A stretch of DNA of 64,000 nt, taken from positions 248,001 through 312,000 of the forward strand of contig NZ_JACHIG010000006.1 in the NCBI RefSeq assembly GCF_014203095.1, read 5' to 3'. Made by a program: the position numbers and the translations under genes. This stretch comes from Prosthecobacter vanneervenii. GTDB lineage: Bacteria > Verrucomicrobiota > Verrucomicrobiia > Verrucomicrobiales > Verrucomicrobiaceae. How positions within the stretch are numbered: position 1 is the stretch's first letter; every line of letters starts with the position of its first letter. Below, in pieces: positions 26,755-35,727 of this stretch. The notes under the pieces are model-generated. The model did no database searches and was not told the origin of the DNA. It was given only the letters and a program-made list of their open reading frames with translations.

Positions 26755-28611
26755 TCAATGTACTGGAGTGGATGGGATCATTTCTGGCGTCGTCTGCGTC
26801 AGCACCCAAAGCGTGGGGCCTTCCACGTGCTTGGGGTTCAGTTGTTTCGGATCCGGGCCGATACGAGTTGTGCCTTCGTGGTCAAGAAACTCCACCGGTG
26901 AGCAGCCCAGCGGGCTGACTGCGAAGTAGCAGACATTAGAAGAGATGGCCTCAGCATTGGCAACGATGGAGGGGCAAACCCGCACCATGAAGGTTCGGAT
27001 GCGCTCAGAGTTCTTTTGAATGTTTTCCTGGCTGATCCTGCCGTCCTCCACTGCTGGTAGCAGCGGTTGTTTGCCAAGCAGGGGTGCCCAGGTGTCATAC
27101 TTGCCCACCATCACGGCCAGTGGCGTGGCGACTCGCTGGCGTGAATCCATGCCGAGCAGGCTTTTGATGCGGACTTCGGTCTCGGCCAGAATGACATCCT
27201 GCTGATCAATGCGGTGGTTTTTGATCTGAGGATCAGTCACACCTTTCATCATGGCGCGGAACTCGCTGTTATGCAGCGGATCAAAAAGGAAGAAAATGCC
27301 CGAAGCCACGGCGATATGCTGCGCGCCAGGGGAGTCGGCGCTGTTTCGAGTGGGTTCAAAATGCTCGCCCGCATTGTCATAAAAAACCATGGAGAAGCTG
27401 TTCTCGGGGGTGGCGGGATTAGAGAGCTTGAAAATGAAAGGCTTTGGCAGACGCACTTTCCGGCCCTGGCGCGGCAGGGTCTCATAGAGGGCACCTTCCA
27501 GGTCGGTCTTTGCCAGAAAAGCCTCTTGAGGAGTCGAGGCCGAAAACAGCTGCGTCTTCATCTGGGTGAGGATGACGTTCGCCGAGGGATCAGAGTCGCG
27601 GAAGGTGATGCCGAAGTTTTGGAACAACGAGTTTTGCAGCACCTTGATCAACACGCTGAGGTAGTAGGACTTCCCAGAGGAGGGGGCGCCCACAATGGAG
27701 AATATGTGGTGCGGTTGATCCAGGAATCCGGGCGGGAGCTTTCGGCGGCAGTGCGGACAGGCCTGCTCCGATGTGGCCAGCCCCATGGCATCCAGTGCCT
27801 GACCGCGGTCATTGAAGCGTGTGGCATTAAAGCGCTGCATGGCCTCCTCCCCGAGGAGCGGATCGCCGCGCAGGCTGTTGTGCACCGCTATGTTCATGGC
27901 ATCGCCACGGTCAAATTTGAACCAGCAGATGGGGCAGGTGAACTCCCCATACTCGCTGTTCACCTCAGCCACCTTCATCTCGGGCTCCGCAGACGCACGT
28001 TGGGAGCTCTGCATCTGCTGCGCTGGCGGTGGAGCTTCTTCAGCACCGCTGTATCGTTCAAACCAGGCCGCTTTATGCGCGGGCAGGGTCGAGGGAGGCG
28101 GTATTTTGAGGATGTCCATGGCGTCATGCACATAGAACCCCATTTGTTCCAAGCCGGTGGGCACCAGCAGCAGTTGTTTGCGCGCATTGGCTGAAAATTG
28201 AGCCAGCCAGCTCCTCAAAAACTCCGGCCCGAACGGGCCGTTCCAGTCATGCTGCTCGCTGTTATAAACGTGCCAGGTGTTTTCCTGGCCCTGTGCCAGC
28301 CACTGGCTGGCGTCGGTTCCGTGCTTGAAGGCCAGCAACTGGCCGTATCCCGCCACGGTGTGTTCGTCTCCGGGCATGGATCGGAAGTGGGTGGATTCTG
28401 CGCCATCAATCTTCACAGCGCCGCTGAACTGAAAGTCCACGGCCTGTCCGGTCTTGGTCACCTTGCACAGAACTTGGGGACAATGCGGAGAGCTAAGCTG
28501 GAAGTCTGCCTGCCTTGATGCACCAATCATGTAGCTGCCATCTTTAAAAATGGCGCGGTCTCCGGTGACGCAGTTCAAAATGCAAATGGGGGAGTGGTTA
28601 CCGTTGATCAT
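26755..28611 (-). CDS. Zinc-ribbon P-loop GTPase, first gene of the system
   Basis: A 618-residue soluble protein. Residues 1-100 are beta-rich and FHA-like in look (SYMIGASRQADFQLS), followed by a helical segment. Two Cys pairs, CPIC at 226-229 and CPHC at 285-288, frame a probable zinc ribbon. The GTPase domain follows at once: Walker A GAPSSGKS (308-315), a Walker B/G3-like FSMVFYDNAGEHF and a G4-like VMVGKYD. This matches the double-GTPase type TRAFAC-like enzymes that accompany GAP1 proteins. It is the promoter-proximal gene of the operon and probably its switch. Nucleotide specificity is inferred, not shown. Confidence 0.75.
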   Translation of the reverse strand: MINGNHSPICILNCVTGDRAIFKDGSYMIGASRQADFQLSSPHCPQVLCKVTKTGQAVDFQFSGAVKIDGAESTHFRSMPGDEHTVAGYGQLLAFKHGTDASQWLAQGQENTWHVYNSEQHDWNGPFGPEFLRSWLAQFSANARKQLLLVPTGLEQMGFYVHDAMDILKIPPPSTLPAHKAAWFERYSGAEEAPPPAQQMQSSQRASAEPEMKVAEVNSEYGEFTCPICWFKFDRGDAMNIAVHNSLRGDPLLGEEAMQRFNATRFNDRGQALDAMGLATSEQACPHCRRKLPPGFLDQPHHIFSIVGAPSSGKSYYLSVLIKVLQNSLFQNFGITFRDSDPSANVILTQMKTQLFSASTPQEAFLAKTDLEGALYETLPRQGRKVRLPKPFIFKLSNPATPENSFSMVFYDNAGEHFEPTRNSADSPGAQHIAVASGIFFLFDPLHNSEFRAMMKGVTDPQIKNHRIDQQDVILAETEVRIKSLLGMDSRQRVATPLAVMVGKYDTWAPLLGKQPLLPAVEDGRISQENIQKNSERIRTFMVRVCPSIVANAEAISSNVCYFAVSPLGCSPVEFLDHEGTTRIGPDPKQLNPKHVEGPTLWVLTQTTPEMIPSTPVH

Positions 28612-28828
28612 GGGCAGCTGCTTTATCGAGAGAGTTGGGTGTTAGGTGCTTTCAAAGAAGCTTGCTTAGACTTTTTCTAATGGAACGTGCTTGTATGGAG
28701 CATGACTCATCTGAACTGTCATGGGCAATAAGCAGTCTGCAATGAGTTGATCAGGAAAATTGATAAAGCAATTTAGGGCTTTCTGATTTTTTGGCCGCAT
28801 GTCGAAGCGTCGCGGCTCTGCATTATGC

Positions 28829-29704
28829 CTATTTTGCCCCCGCAGGTTTCAAGTGCTTGTCGAAGAACGCGATCATAGGGCTCTCGGTCTTCTCCAGCGG
28901 CACGCCTTTGAGTCCGTGGCCCGCGCCTTCGAAGGCAATGAGTTCGGCTTCGACACTGGCGGCCTTGAGCTTGTCCACGATCCAAGAGGCCTGCTCAAAG
29001 GCCACGTATTCATCCGCCGTGCCATGCAGGTAGAGTGTGGGGGCCGCATTGGGTGTCACCCAATAGAGAGGGCTGCTGATGATGTGCTCCTTGCGCTTGG
29101 TGCTGAGGTCGCCGCCGAGAAAGAGCGGCAGCACGTCTTTGGCATCCACGCTTTTGTCGTAGCTTTTGGTGAAATCGCTCGGACCGTAGAAATTGACCAC
29201 ACAGCTCACGGCGCTGCTTTGGCCTGGGTTGCCGCCTTCACCCTCAAACTGGGGCACCCCCGCCGTGACCCCGAGGAACTGCGCCAAGTGCCCGCCGGCG
29301 GAGCCGCCCATGGCTCCGATGCGCGCGGGGTCCACGTGATACATAGCGGCGTTGGCCCGCAGCCAGCGTACGGCGGCCTTGCAGTCATGTATGGCAGCGG
29401 GGAAGGGATAGGCGGGTGCCAGGCGGTAGGTGACGGTGATGGCCACATAGCCGTGCTGCGCGAGGGTGAGCAGGAGCTTGTCGTAGCCCTCGCGCTTGCC
29501 TGCTCGGAAGCCACCTCCATGAATACAGACGATGGCAGGGAAGGGGCCCTGGCCTTCCTTTGGCTGCGCCAGGTTCACCTGCAGGTGCTGGTTGTCGGGG
29601 TTGGAAAACTCGATGTCACGCGTGAAGGTCACGTTGTCCGGGATGGCAAGTTCGGCGGCATGAGCGGTGGCGAGCAGTAGCAGGGAGGCAATGAGGTGGC
29701 GCAT
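28829..29704 (-). CDS. Secreted alpha/beta-hydrolase (carboxylesterase-like)
   Basis: A 291-residue protein with a signal peptide (MRHLIASLLLLATAHA). The oxyanion motif is HGGGF (62-66) and the nucleophile elbow GGSAGG with Ser135; the acid and His are in LYLHGTADEYV and EGAGHGL. This is the BD-FAE/hormone-sensitive-lipase-like group, which removes acetyl or feruloyl esters from plant polysaccharides or other esters. It is divergent from the PSCyt gene at 29835, so the pair may share a control region. Substrate unknown. The 217 bp before the GTPase gene hold nothing I can assign. Confidence 0.88.
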   Translation of the reverse strand: MRHLIASLLLLATAHAAELAIPDNVTFTRDIEFSNPDNQHLQVNLAQPKEGQGPFPAIVCIHGGGFRAGKREGYDKLLLTLAQHGYVAITVTYRLAPAYPFPAAIHDCKAAVRWLRANAAMYHVDPARIGAMGGSAGGHLAQFLGVTAGVPQFEGEGGNPGQSSAVSCVVNFYGPSDFTKSYDKSVDAKDVLPLFLGGDLSTKRKEHIISSPLYWVTPNAAPTLYLHGTADEYVAFEQASWIVDKLKAASVEAELIAFEGAGHGLKGVPLEKTESPMIAFFDKHLKPAGAK

Positions 29705-29834
29705 GAGGTGATGAAATGAGAAAGCGCTGGTTCTAAAGGCCCACGCGGGCAGGGAGTTTCAGTGGCGGATGATGGCGTGGACAGGTTTGGAGAAACCTTT
29801 TCAACAGCAGGGTGTTACAGAGCTTCACTCCACC

Positions 29835-32363
29835 ATGAAGACCCTGACCCTCTCCATGATCCTGCTGGCCCCTCTGGCTCCGCTTGCTGCCGACACCGCA
29901 GCAGAGACGGCTCATGCTGGAATCACGCCAGATCAGCTGCAGTTCTTTGAGAAAAACATCCGCCCCGTCCTGGTGCAGTCCTGCTACAAGTGCCACTCCA
30001 GCGAGCCCACGGCCAAGGTCAAAGGCGGCCTGACGCTGGATACCAAGCAGGCCACGCTGCTGGGCGGGGAATCCGGGCATCCGGGGGTGACCCCGGGCAG
30101 TGTGGCGCAGAGCAGCATCTATGAGGCCATGACCTGGAAGAACGATGACATGCAGATGCCGCCCAAGCAGAAGCTCCCGGACGAGGTGATCGCCAATTTT
30201 AAAAAGTGGATCGAGATGGGCGCGCCAGACCCGCGTGAAAACAAGGTGGCCAACGCCAGTGGCGGCAAGCGCGTGATCGACATGGACGAAGGAAGGAAGC
30301 ACTGGTCCTTTCAGAAGCCGGTGAAGCAAGATCCCCCGGCGGTGAAGACCGATGGATGGGCCAAAACGCCGATCGACCAGTTTGTGCTGGCGGGCATGGA
30401 GGCCAATGGCGTGCATCCTGTGCGCGATGCCGACAGGCCCACGCTGATTCGCCGCATCGCCTTTGATCTCACGGGCCTGCCGCCGACGCCGGATGAAGTG
30501 CGCACCTTTGTGGCAGACCAGTCCCCTGATGCGGTGAAACGCGTGGTGGACATGTATCTGGACTCTGAGCGCTACGGCGAACGCTGGGCACGGCACTGGC
30601 TGGATGTGGCGCGCTATGCGGAAAGCAGCGGCAAGGAGGTGAACGTGCTCTACCCGCACGCCTGGCGTTACCGTGATTATGTCATTGAGTCATTCAAGAA
30701 GGACAAGCCTTACGATCAGTTTCTCAAAGAGCAGATCGCAGGAGACCTGCTGAAGTTTGACAACAAGCGCGACCAAGCTAGCAAGATCGTGGCCACAGGC
30801 TTCCTGGCCATCGGCTCGAAGGGGCACAACAACCGTGATCGTCGCCAGTTCGCCATGGATCTGGTAGATGAACAGATCGATGCGGTGTCACAGTCCATGC
30901 TGGGACTCACTCTGGCCTGTGCGCGCTGCCATGACCACAAGTTTGATCCCGTGACGCAGCGTGACTATTACGCCCTTGCGGGCATCTTCCTGAGCAGCGA
31001 GACTTTGTTCGGCACCTACGAGCAGCTCCAAAACAACAACACGGCTGGGCTGATTGAGCTGGATCGTGCAGCGGAGCAGACGAGTGCCGTATCACGCATC
31101 TCACGCGCCGAGGTGGCCGAGTTGAAAACCAGCTACGAGCGGGCTCAGACATCTGCCGCAGAAATGCAGCGGGAGGTTTTCTCCATGACTGCGGAGCAGC
31201 GTACGAAGGCGGGCGTTAACACCTTCCTGCGTGTGCGTGGATCGCGCGACCGTGCAGCGGAGATCAAAGCAGACATGGATTTGTTTAATGATGACGGCAC
31301 GCCGCGCACCCTGGCCATGGGAGTGCTGGACCGCCCCAATCCCATCAACAGCCCAATACTCGTGCGTGGAGACATCAAGCAGCCCGGAGATGTGGTGCCA
31401 CGCGGCCTCGTGGAGGTACTGTGTGCCAAGGGCGAACCGCTGAACATCAGTCCGCAGAGCGGCAGCGGCCGCCTGGACCTGGCCTTCTGGATTGCCTCCA
31501 AAGACAATCCCCTGACCGCCCGCGTGATGGCCAATCGCGTGTGGCTGAAGCTCATGGGCGCCGGCATCGTGCCTACGCCGGACAACTTTGGCACCATGGG
31601 CCAGAAGCCAACGCATCCGGAACTGCTGGACTACCTGGCGGTCACTTTCATGGAAAACGGCTGGTCGGTGAAAAAGCTCATCCGTGAGATCATGCTGAGC
31701 CGTGTTTACCAGATGGGCTCAACCTATGATGCGGCAAACTACGCCCACGACCCTGATAACAAATACCACTGGCGCATGAATCAGCGCCGCCTGGATGCCG
31801 AGGCTATCCGCGATGCCATGTTGGCCGTGGGAGGCAAACTCAACTTCTACCCCGTGGATGGCTCACCCGTGGCGCTGATGGGCGAGGGGCGTCAGGGCAT
31901 GTTCTCCGCTATGCGCGGAGACCTCAGCAACAAACCCTACAACTACCGCTCCATCTACATCCCGATCATCCGCGACCAGATTCCCGAGATGCTCTCTGTC
32001 TTTGATTTCCCGGATGCCAGTCTCGTCAACGGTGACCGCGACACTACCAATGTGCCCTCGCAGAGCCTCTACCTGCTGAACAATTCGCAGGCTCAAAATG
32101 CGGCGGATGCGTTTGCGCAACGCATCGCCCAGTACAAGGGCAGTTCCGCCGAGCGCCTGAGCTATGCCTACGAGCTAGCCTTTGGACGTGAACCCACCAC
32201 GCAGGAGAAGAGCGCCATCAGCAACTTCTGGATGCGCTTCCAGCAGCAGGTGGCCAAAAGCGGCGGCAACAACAAGGATTCCCGCGACCGCTCCGAGTTT
32301 GCCGCACTGTCCGCTTTCTGCCAGAGCCTGATCGCCAGCGCCGAGTTTCGCTACCTGAACTGA
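29835..32363 (+). CDS. PSCyt1/DUF1549/DUF1553 planctomycete-type cytochrome protein
   Basis: An 842-residue exported protein with signal peptide (MKTLTLSMILLAPLAPLAAD). It carries a PSCyt1 heme c motif CYKCH after VLVQS, then the DUF1549 (PSCyt2) domain with RIAFDLTGLPPTPDEV and YGERWARHWLDVARYAES, a second CARCHDHKFDP motif, and a C-terminal DUF1553 domain (NPLTARVMANRVW and QSLYLLNNSQAQNAADAFA). These proteins are abundant in Planctomycetes and Verrucomicrobia and pair with DUF1501 proteins, as here (24 bp downstream). A role in polysaccharide or sulfated-glycan catabolism or surface redox is suspected for the family. ATG 29835 begins the signal peptide. Confidence 0.92.
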   Translation: MKTLTLSMILLAPLAPLAADTAAETAHAGITPDQLQFFEKNIRPVLVQSCYKCHSSEPTAKVKGGLTLDTKQATLLGGESGHPGVTPGSVAQSSIYEAMTWKNDDMQMPPKQKLPDEVIANFKKWIEMGAPDPRENKVANASGGKRVIDMDEGRKHWSFQKPVKQDPPAVKTDGWAKTPIDQFVLAGMEANGVHPVRDADRPTLIRRIAFDLTGLPPTPDEVRTFVADQSPDAVKRVVDMYLDSERYGERWARHWLDVARYAESSGKEVNVLYPHAWRYRDYVIESFKKDKPYDQFLKEQIAGDLLKFDNKRDQASKIVATGFLAIGSKGHNNRDRRQFAMDLVDEQIDAVSQSMLGLTLACARCHDHKFDPVTQRDYYALAGIFLSSETLFGTYEQLQNNNTAGLIELDRAAEQTSAVSRISRAEVAELKTSYERAQTSAAEMQREVFSMTAEQRTKAGVNTFLRVRGSRDRAAEIKADMDLFNDDGTPRTLAMGVLDRPNPINSPILVRGDIKQPGDVVPRGLVEVLCAKGEPLNISPQSGSGRLDLAFWIASKDNPLTARVMANRVWLKLMGAGIVPTPDNFGTMGQKPTHPELLDYLAVTFMENGWSVKKLIREIMLSRVYQMGSTYDAANYAHDPDNKYHWRMNQRRLDAEAIRDAMLAVGGKLNFYPVDGSPVALMGEGRQGMFSAMRGDLSNKPYNYRSIYIPIIRDQIPEMLSVFDFPDASLVNGDRDTTNVPSQSLYLLNNSQAQNAADAFAQRIAQYKGSSAERLSYAYELAFGREPTTQEKSAISNFWMRFQQQVAKSGGNNKDSRDRSEFAALSAFCQSLIASAEFRYLN

Positions 32364-32387
32364 TCCCCATCTCACCCACGCAACATC

Positions 32388-33815
32388 ATGAACACGACCC
32401 CCTTTTCACGGCGCGAGTTTTTGAAGACCAGCTCCAGCGGCTTTGGCTACCTGGCCTTTGCCGCGCTGGCTCAGCAGCAGGTGCTGCGTGCTGCACAGCA
32501 GACTGCCGCAGGCCCGCTGGCCCCCAAGGCACCCCACTTTACCGCTCGCGCCAAACACGTGATCTTTCTCTGCATGCAGGGGGCGCCCTCCCACGTGGAC
32601 ACCTTTGACTACAAGCCCAAACTGGCGGCCGATTCCGGCAAAAACGCTCCGTCAGCCGCAGGCCGCTACGGCACGGCCAAGCTGATGGGCTCTCCCTGGA
32701 AATTCACCCGCAATGGCAAAAGCGGCCTCTACATTTCCGAACTCTTCCCCAATCTGGGAAAGCACGCCGATGAGATGTGCATCCTCAACTCCATGGCCAC
32801 AGACCTGCCGGCACATCCGCAGGCCTTTTCGCAGCTGCATACCGGCACCACGCAGTTTGTGCGCCCATCCCTGGGCTCCTGGGCATTGTATGGCCTTGGC
32901 ACGCTCAATGAAAACCTGCCCGGCTTCATCACGGTGAATCCACCTGCGAATGCCACGCGCACCTATGGCAGCGCCTTCCTGCCTGCCATCTACCAAGGCA
33001 CTAAGATCGGCGGAGGCGGCTTTCCGGGCGGTGGCCAGGGGCGTCGATTTGGCGGCATGGCTCCGCAGTCCACTGTGGCCAATATCAAGAACGACCGTTA
33101 CAGCACCGAGGAGCAACGCACGCAGTTGGATCTGGTGCAGGCGCTCAACAGGTCGCGCATGCAGCTCGACGGCGGCGTGAGCCCCGAGGTGGAAGGGGTG
33201 ATCGAGTCCTACGAGCTGGCCTTCCGCATGCAGGCGGAGGTTCCGAAAGTCATGGATCTAAGCAAGGAGACCGCCGCCACCAAGGCGCTCTACGGCATCG
33301 ACGATCAGGAGACGGACACCTTTGGCAAGCAGTGCCTCATGGCACGCAAGTTTGTCGAGGCCGGCGTGCGATTCATCGAAATCACCAATGGCAATTGGGA
33401 CCAGCACACCAACCTCAAGGCTTCGCTGGAGCGCAACACGGCGGCGATTGACAAGCCTATCGCGGGCCTGCTCACCGACCTCAAGCAGCGCGGACTTCTC
33501 AAAGACACGCTGGTCATCTGGGGAGGTGAGTTTGGCCGCACCCCCCATAGCCAGGGTGAAGACGGACGCGATCACAACAACAAGGGCTTCTCCATGTGGA
33601 TGGCCGGCGGCGGGGTGAAAGGCGGGATGAACTACGGCATGACGGATGACTACGGCTACGAGGCCGTGCTGAACAAGATGCACGTGCATGACTGGCACGC
33701 CACAGTGCTGGCGCTGCTGGGCCTTGATCACGAGCGTCTTACCTACCGCTATGCAGGCCGTGACTTCCGCCTGACAGATGTTTACGGCACGGTGGCCAGG
33801 GAGATCATGGTATGA
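32388..33815 (+). CDS. DUF1501 family protein, Tat-exported
   Basis: A 475-residue protein with a twin-arginine signal: SRREFLKTSSSGFGYLAFAA. The mature part is a DUF1501 (sulfatase-fold, alkaline-phosphatase-like) protein: AKHVIFLCMQGAPSHVDTFD, ELFPNLGKHADEMCILNSM, GVRFIEITNGNWDQHTNL, then VIWGGEFGRTPHSQGEDGRD and HDWHATVLALLGLDHERLTY. It always accompanies the PSCyt/DUF1553 partner; the biochemical job is unproven. The pair forms an operon. Confidence 0.92.
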   Translation: MNTTPFSRREFLKTSSSGFGYLAFAALAQQQVLRAAQQTAAGPLAPKAPHFTARAKHVIFLCMQGAPSHVDTFDYKPKLAADSGKNAPSAAGRYGTAKLMGSPWKFTRNGKSGLYISELFPNLGKHADEMCILNSMATDLPAHPQAFSQLHTGTTQFVRPSLGSWALYGLGTLNENLPGFITVNPPANATRTYGSAFLPAIYQGTKIGGGGFPGGGQGRRFGGMAPQSTVANIKNDRYSTEEQRTQLDLVQALNRSRMQLDGGVSPEVEGVIESYELAFRMQAEVPKVMDLSKETAATKALYGIDDQETDTFGKQCLMARKFVEAGVRFIEITNGNWDQHTNLKASLERNTAAIDKPIAGLLTDLKQRGLLKDTLVIWGGEFGRTPHSQGEDGRDHNNKGFSMWMAGGGVKGGMNYGMTDDYGYEAVLNKMHVHDWHATVLALLGLDHERLTYRYAGRDFRLTDVYGTVAREIMV

Positions 33816-33876
33816 AGCCTTAGTTTTGTCCTCTCTTGTGACGCATGCGTTGCAATGGTCGTGATTGGCCTTATCA

Positions 33877-35457
33877 ATGGCGCAGCCAATGGGTAACCGC
33901 GCCTCAGAACTCGACTTGCAGATGTCTCCCAGTCTCGATCTGGGCGATTCTTCCGGCGATATGACTTCTGGTGGTGCGGAGGCCGAGGTTCCTGTTTCGG
34001 AGGCTGCACGGCGCTTGGAAACGCTGATAGAAGCCGAATTGCCTGAGGAACTGCGCAGCTCCGCCAGGGGGCTTCTACGCGCCGTGGTGAACAAAGTGGC
34101 CGTGCCCGGGCATTTCGACGCTTTTTGCTGCCAGGCCTTTGCCAAACCTGAATGGGCGGCAGTCAGCAGCCGGCTCATCGCCGAGATGTTCGAGGAAGAT
34201 GAGGATCAGCTGGCAGAAATGGCTCGCATCCCGGATCTCGTCATCGAAATGAGCAGCGGGGAGGTTAGCGTGACGTGCATGGTGGCTTCTCGCTGGGCGG
34301 CACGCGGAGAGACGCATCGACTTTCTCGTCTCGCAGATGCCATCGTGGCATCCCACGCTGCCAAGAATGTACACTCGGTGGATATTATGCTGGCTCTAGC
34401 GGCCACGCTGGCTGTCACGCGTTTCTCGCGCGCTGAGCAGCTTTTCAATGCCGCGCAGCCTCTTGCCACAGAAGAGCACCAGGAGCCGCTGGCGGATGCC
34501 CGGCGATGGCTGGCCGCCGGACGGGTTGTGTGCAGCGCCGCCCAGGACGAGCGTGATTTCTGGGATCTGCGCCTGCGCAGACCCAAGACAGCTTGGAGTT
34601 GGCATAACAAAGCGGAACTTGAGGCACTCGACCATCTTTCTGAATGGCTGACGGCGGATGCTGAAGGAGCTGATCTCTATAAAGCAATCCTTCCCCAATG
34701 CTGGTGGGGGCTGGCCATGAAGTTTGCCCAGGCTCAGGACAAACTGGCGCAGTCTGTCCGTAAGCCTGAGCAGGACAAGGCGGAAAGCCCGTTTGCCATC
34801 CGCACTCCTGTGGAAGCGCCGCCATCGCAGCAGGACCTCGCAAATCGGGAGTTTCGCCCCCATCCACAGGCCACGCCGCTGGCACGTTTTCTTCTGCCTT
34901 GGTTCTGCGGCTGTCTGGCCATGATCCTGACCGTGCTTGTTCTGCCACGTGAATTTGTGGTGCGCATTCTGGATACCCTCAAGCCGCGGGCGGACATAAC
35001 GACTCAGGCAGAGCTGACCGCTTGGCGCAACGATACCCTGAAGCAAAAGGCTGCTGAACTCGCGCTATACACTCCCCAGCATGACAAGGCTAAAACTGGG
35101 AGCTGGAGTGAGAATGAAGAAACACTCACCGGCAGAGGTAAAGAGATGCCCTTCGAGAGTTCGCAGTATATGCAGCTTCTAGTCTGGCTGCATCTAGATC
35201 CACCTAATGATGCCGAGGTGCGCAGACAGGTGTGTTACCAATTGCTCAAGAGGGTGAAGGCGGATGCTATTTCCCTTTGGGAGCTGTTGCTCTACCCCGG
35301 CTCCTCCAACGCCGATGAGATCAAGGCCGTAGCCCGGGAAGCCCTGGCAGATCCATCGTATTCATGGTCCGCAGATGAGAAGAAGCGTCTCGGCATGATT
35401 ATTGCGCATGATGTAACCTCGCACATGGTGTCACTAAAGCCCCCCCACATGAAGTAG
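33877..35457 (+). CDS. Membrane-anchored hypothetical protein upstream of the pseudokinase gene
   Basis: A 526-residue protein from ATG 33877 (TTG 33865 is also in frame). The first 315 residues are mostly helical, with an N-terminal Ser/Asp/Glu-rich stretch and repeated Ala/Leu/Glu helices (RLIAEMFEEDEDQLAEMARI, MLALAATLAVTRF). One transmembrane helix lies at about 340-362 (LARFLLPWFCGCLAMILTVL), followed by a 160-residue C-terminal domain. I recognise no family. It is the first of two large membrane proteins on the plus strand ahead of btubA, 61 bp after the DUF1501 gene but probably with its own expression. Confidence 0.55.
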   Translation: MAQPMGNRASELDLQMSPSLDLGDSSGDMTSGGAEAEVPVSEAARRLETLIEAELPEELRSSARGLLRAVVNKVAVPGHFDAFCCQAFAKPEWAAVSSRLIAEMFEEDEDQLAEMARIPDLVIEMSSGEVSVTCMVASRWAARGETHRLSRLADAIVASHAAKNVHSVDIMLALAATLAVTRFSRAEQLFNAAQPLATEEHQEPLADARRWLAAGRVVCSAAQDERDFWDLRLRRPKTAWSWHNKAELEALDHLSEWLTADAEGADLYKAILPQCWWGLAMKFAQAQDKLAQSVRKPEQDKAESPFAIRTPVEAPPSQQDLANREFRPHPQATPLARFLLPWFCGCLAMILTVLVLPREFVVRILDTLKPRADITTQAELTAWRNDTLKQKAAELALYTPQHDKAKTGSWSENEETLTGRGKEMPFESSQYMQLLVWLHLDPPNDAEVRRQVCYQLLKRVKADAISLWELLLYPGSSNADEIKAVAREALADPSYSWSADEKKRLGMIIAHDVTSHMVSLKPPHMK

Positions 35458-35727
35458 TTGGAGAGAGAGGGGGGTGAGTTTCAAAAATGCCAATATCTCA
35501 TTTTTGAGTGGCTTTGGCATTTTCTGGATTTGATAAAATTACTAGTTGAGGGGATTTTTTCCATGATATGGCTGAAAGATTAAAATATGTCGTCAAATTA
35601 CCAGACTTTTCAGAAAATCTTTGCATTTTTGAGCCACAACCCTTAGATTCGAGAATAATATGAGCTTGGACGCGGCGCTAAATCTTTATTCGGACGCGGC
35701 AGGTTTATATGGTTCATTTACATCGTT
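35458..35727. promoter_or_regulatory. AT-rich control region upstream of the pseudokinase gene
   Basis: A 270-bp AT-rich gap, clearly poorer in GC than its surroundings. It has an inverted repeat AAAATGCCAA (35484-35493) / TTGGCATTTT (35514-35523) that may end the previous gene, and a direct repeat GGACGCGGC at 35668-35676 and 35692-35700 (24 bp apart) just before the start codon at 35728. No convincing -35/-10 pair was found. Confidence 0.5.
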
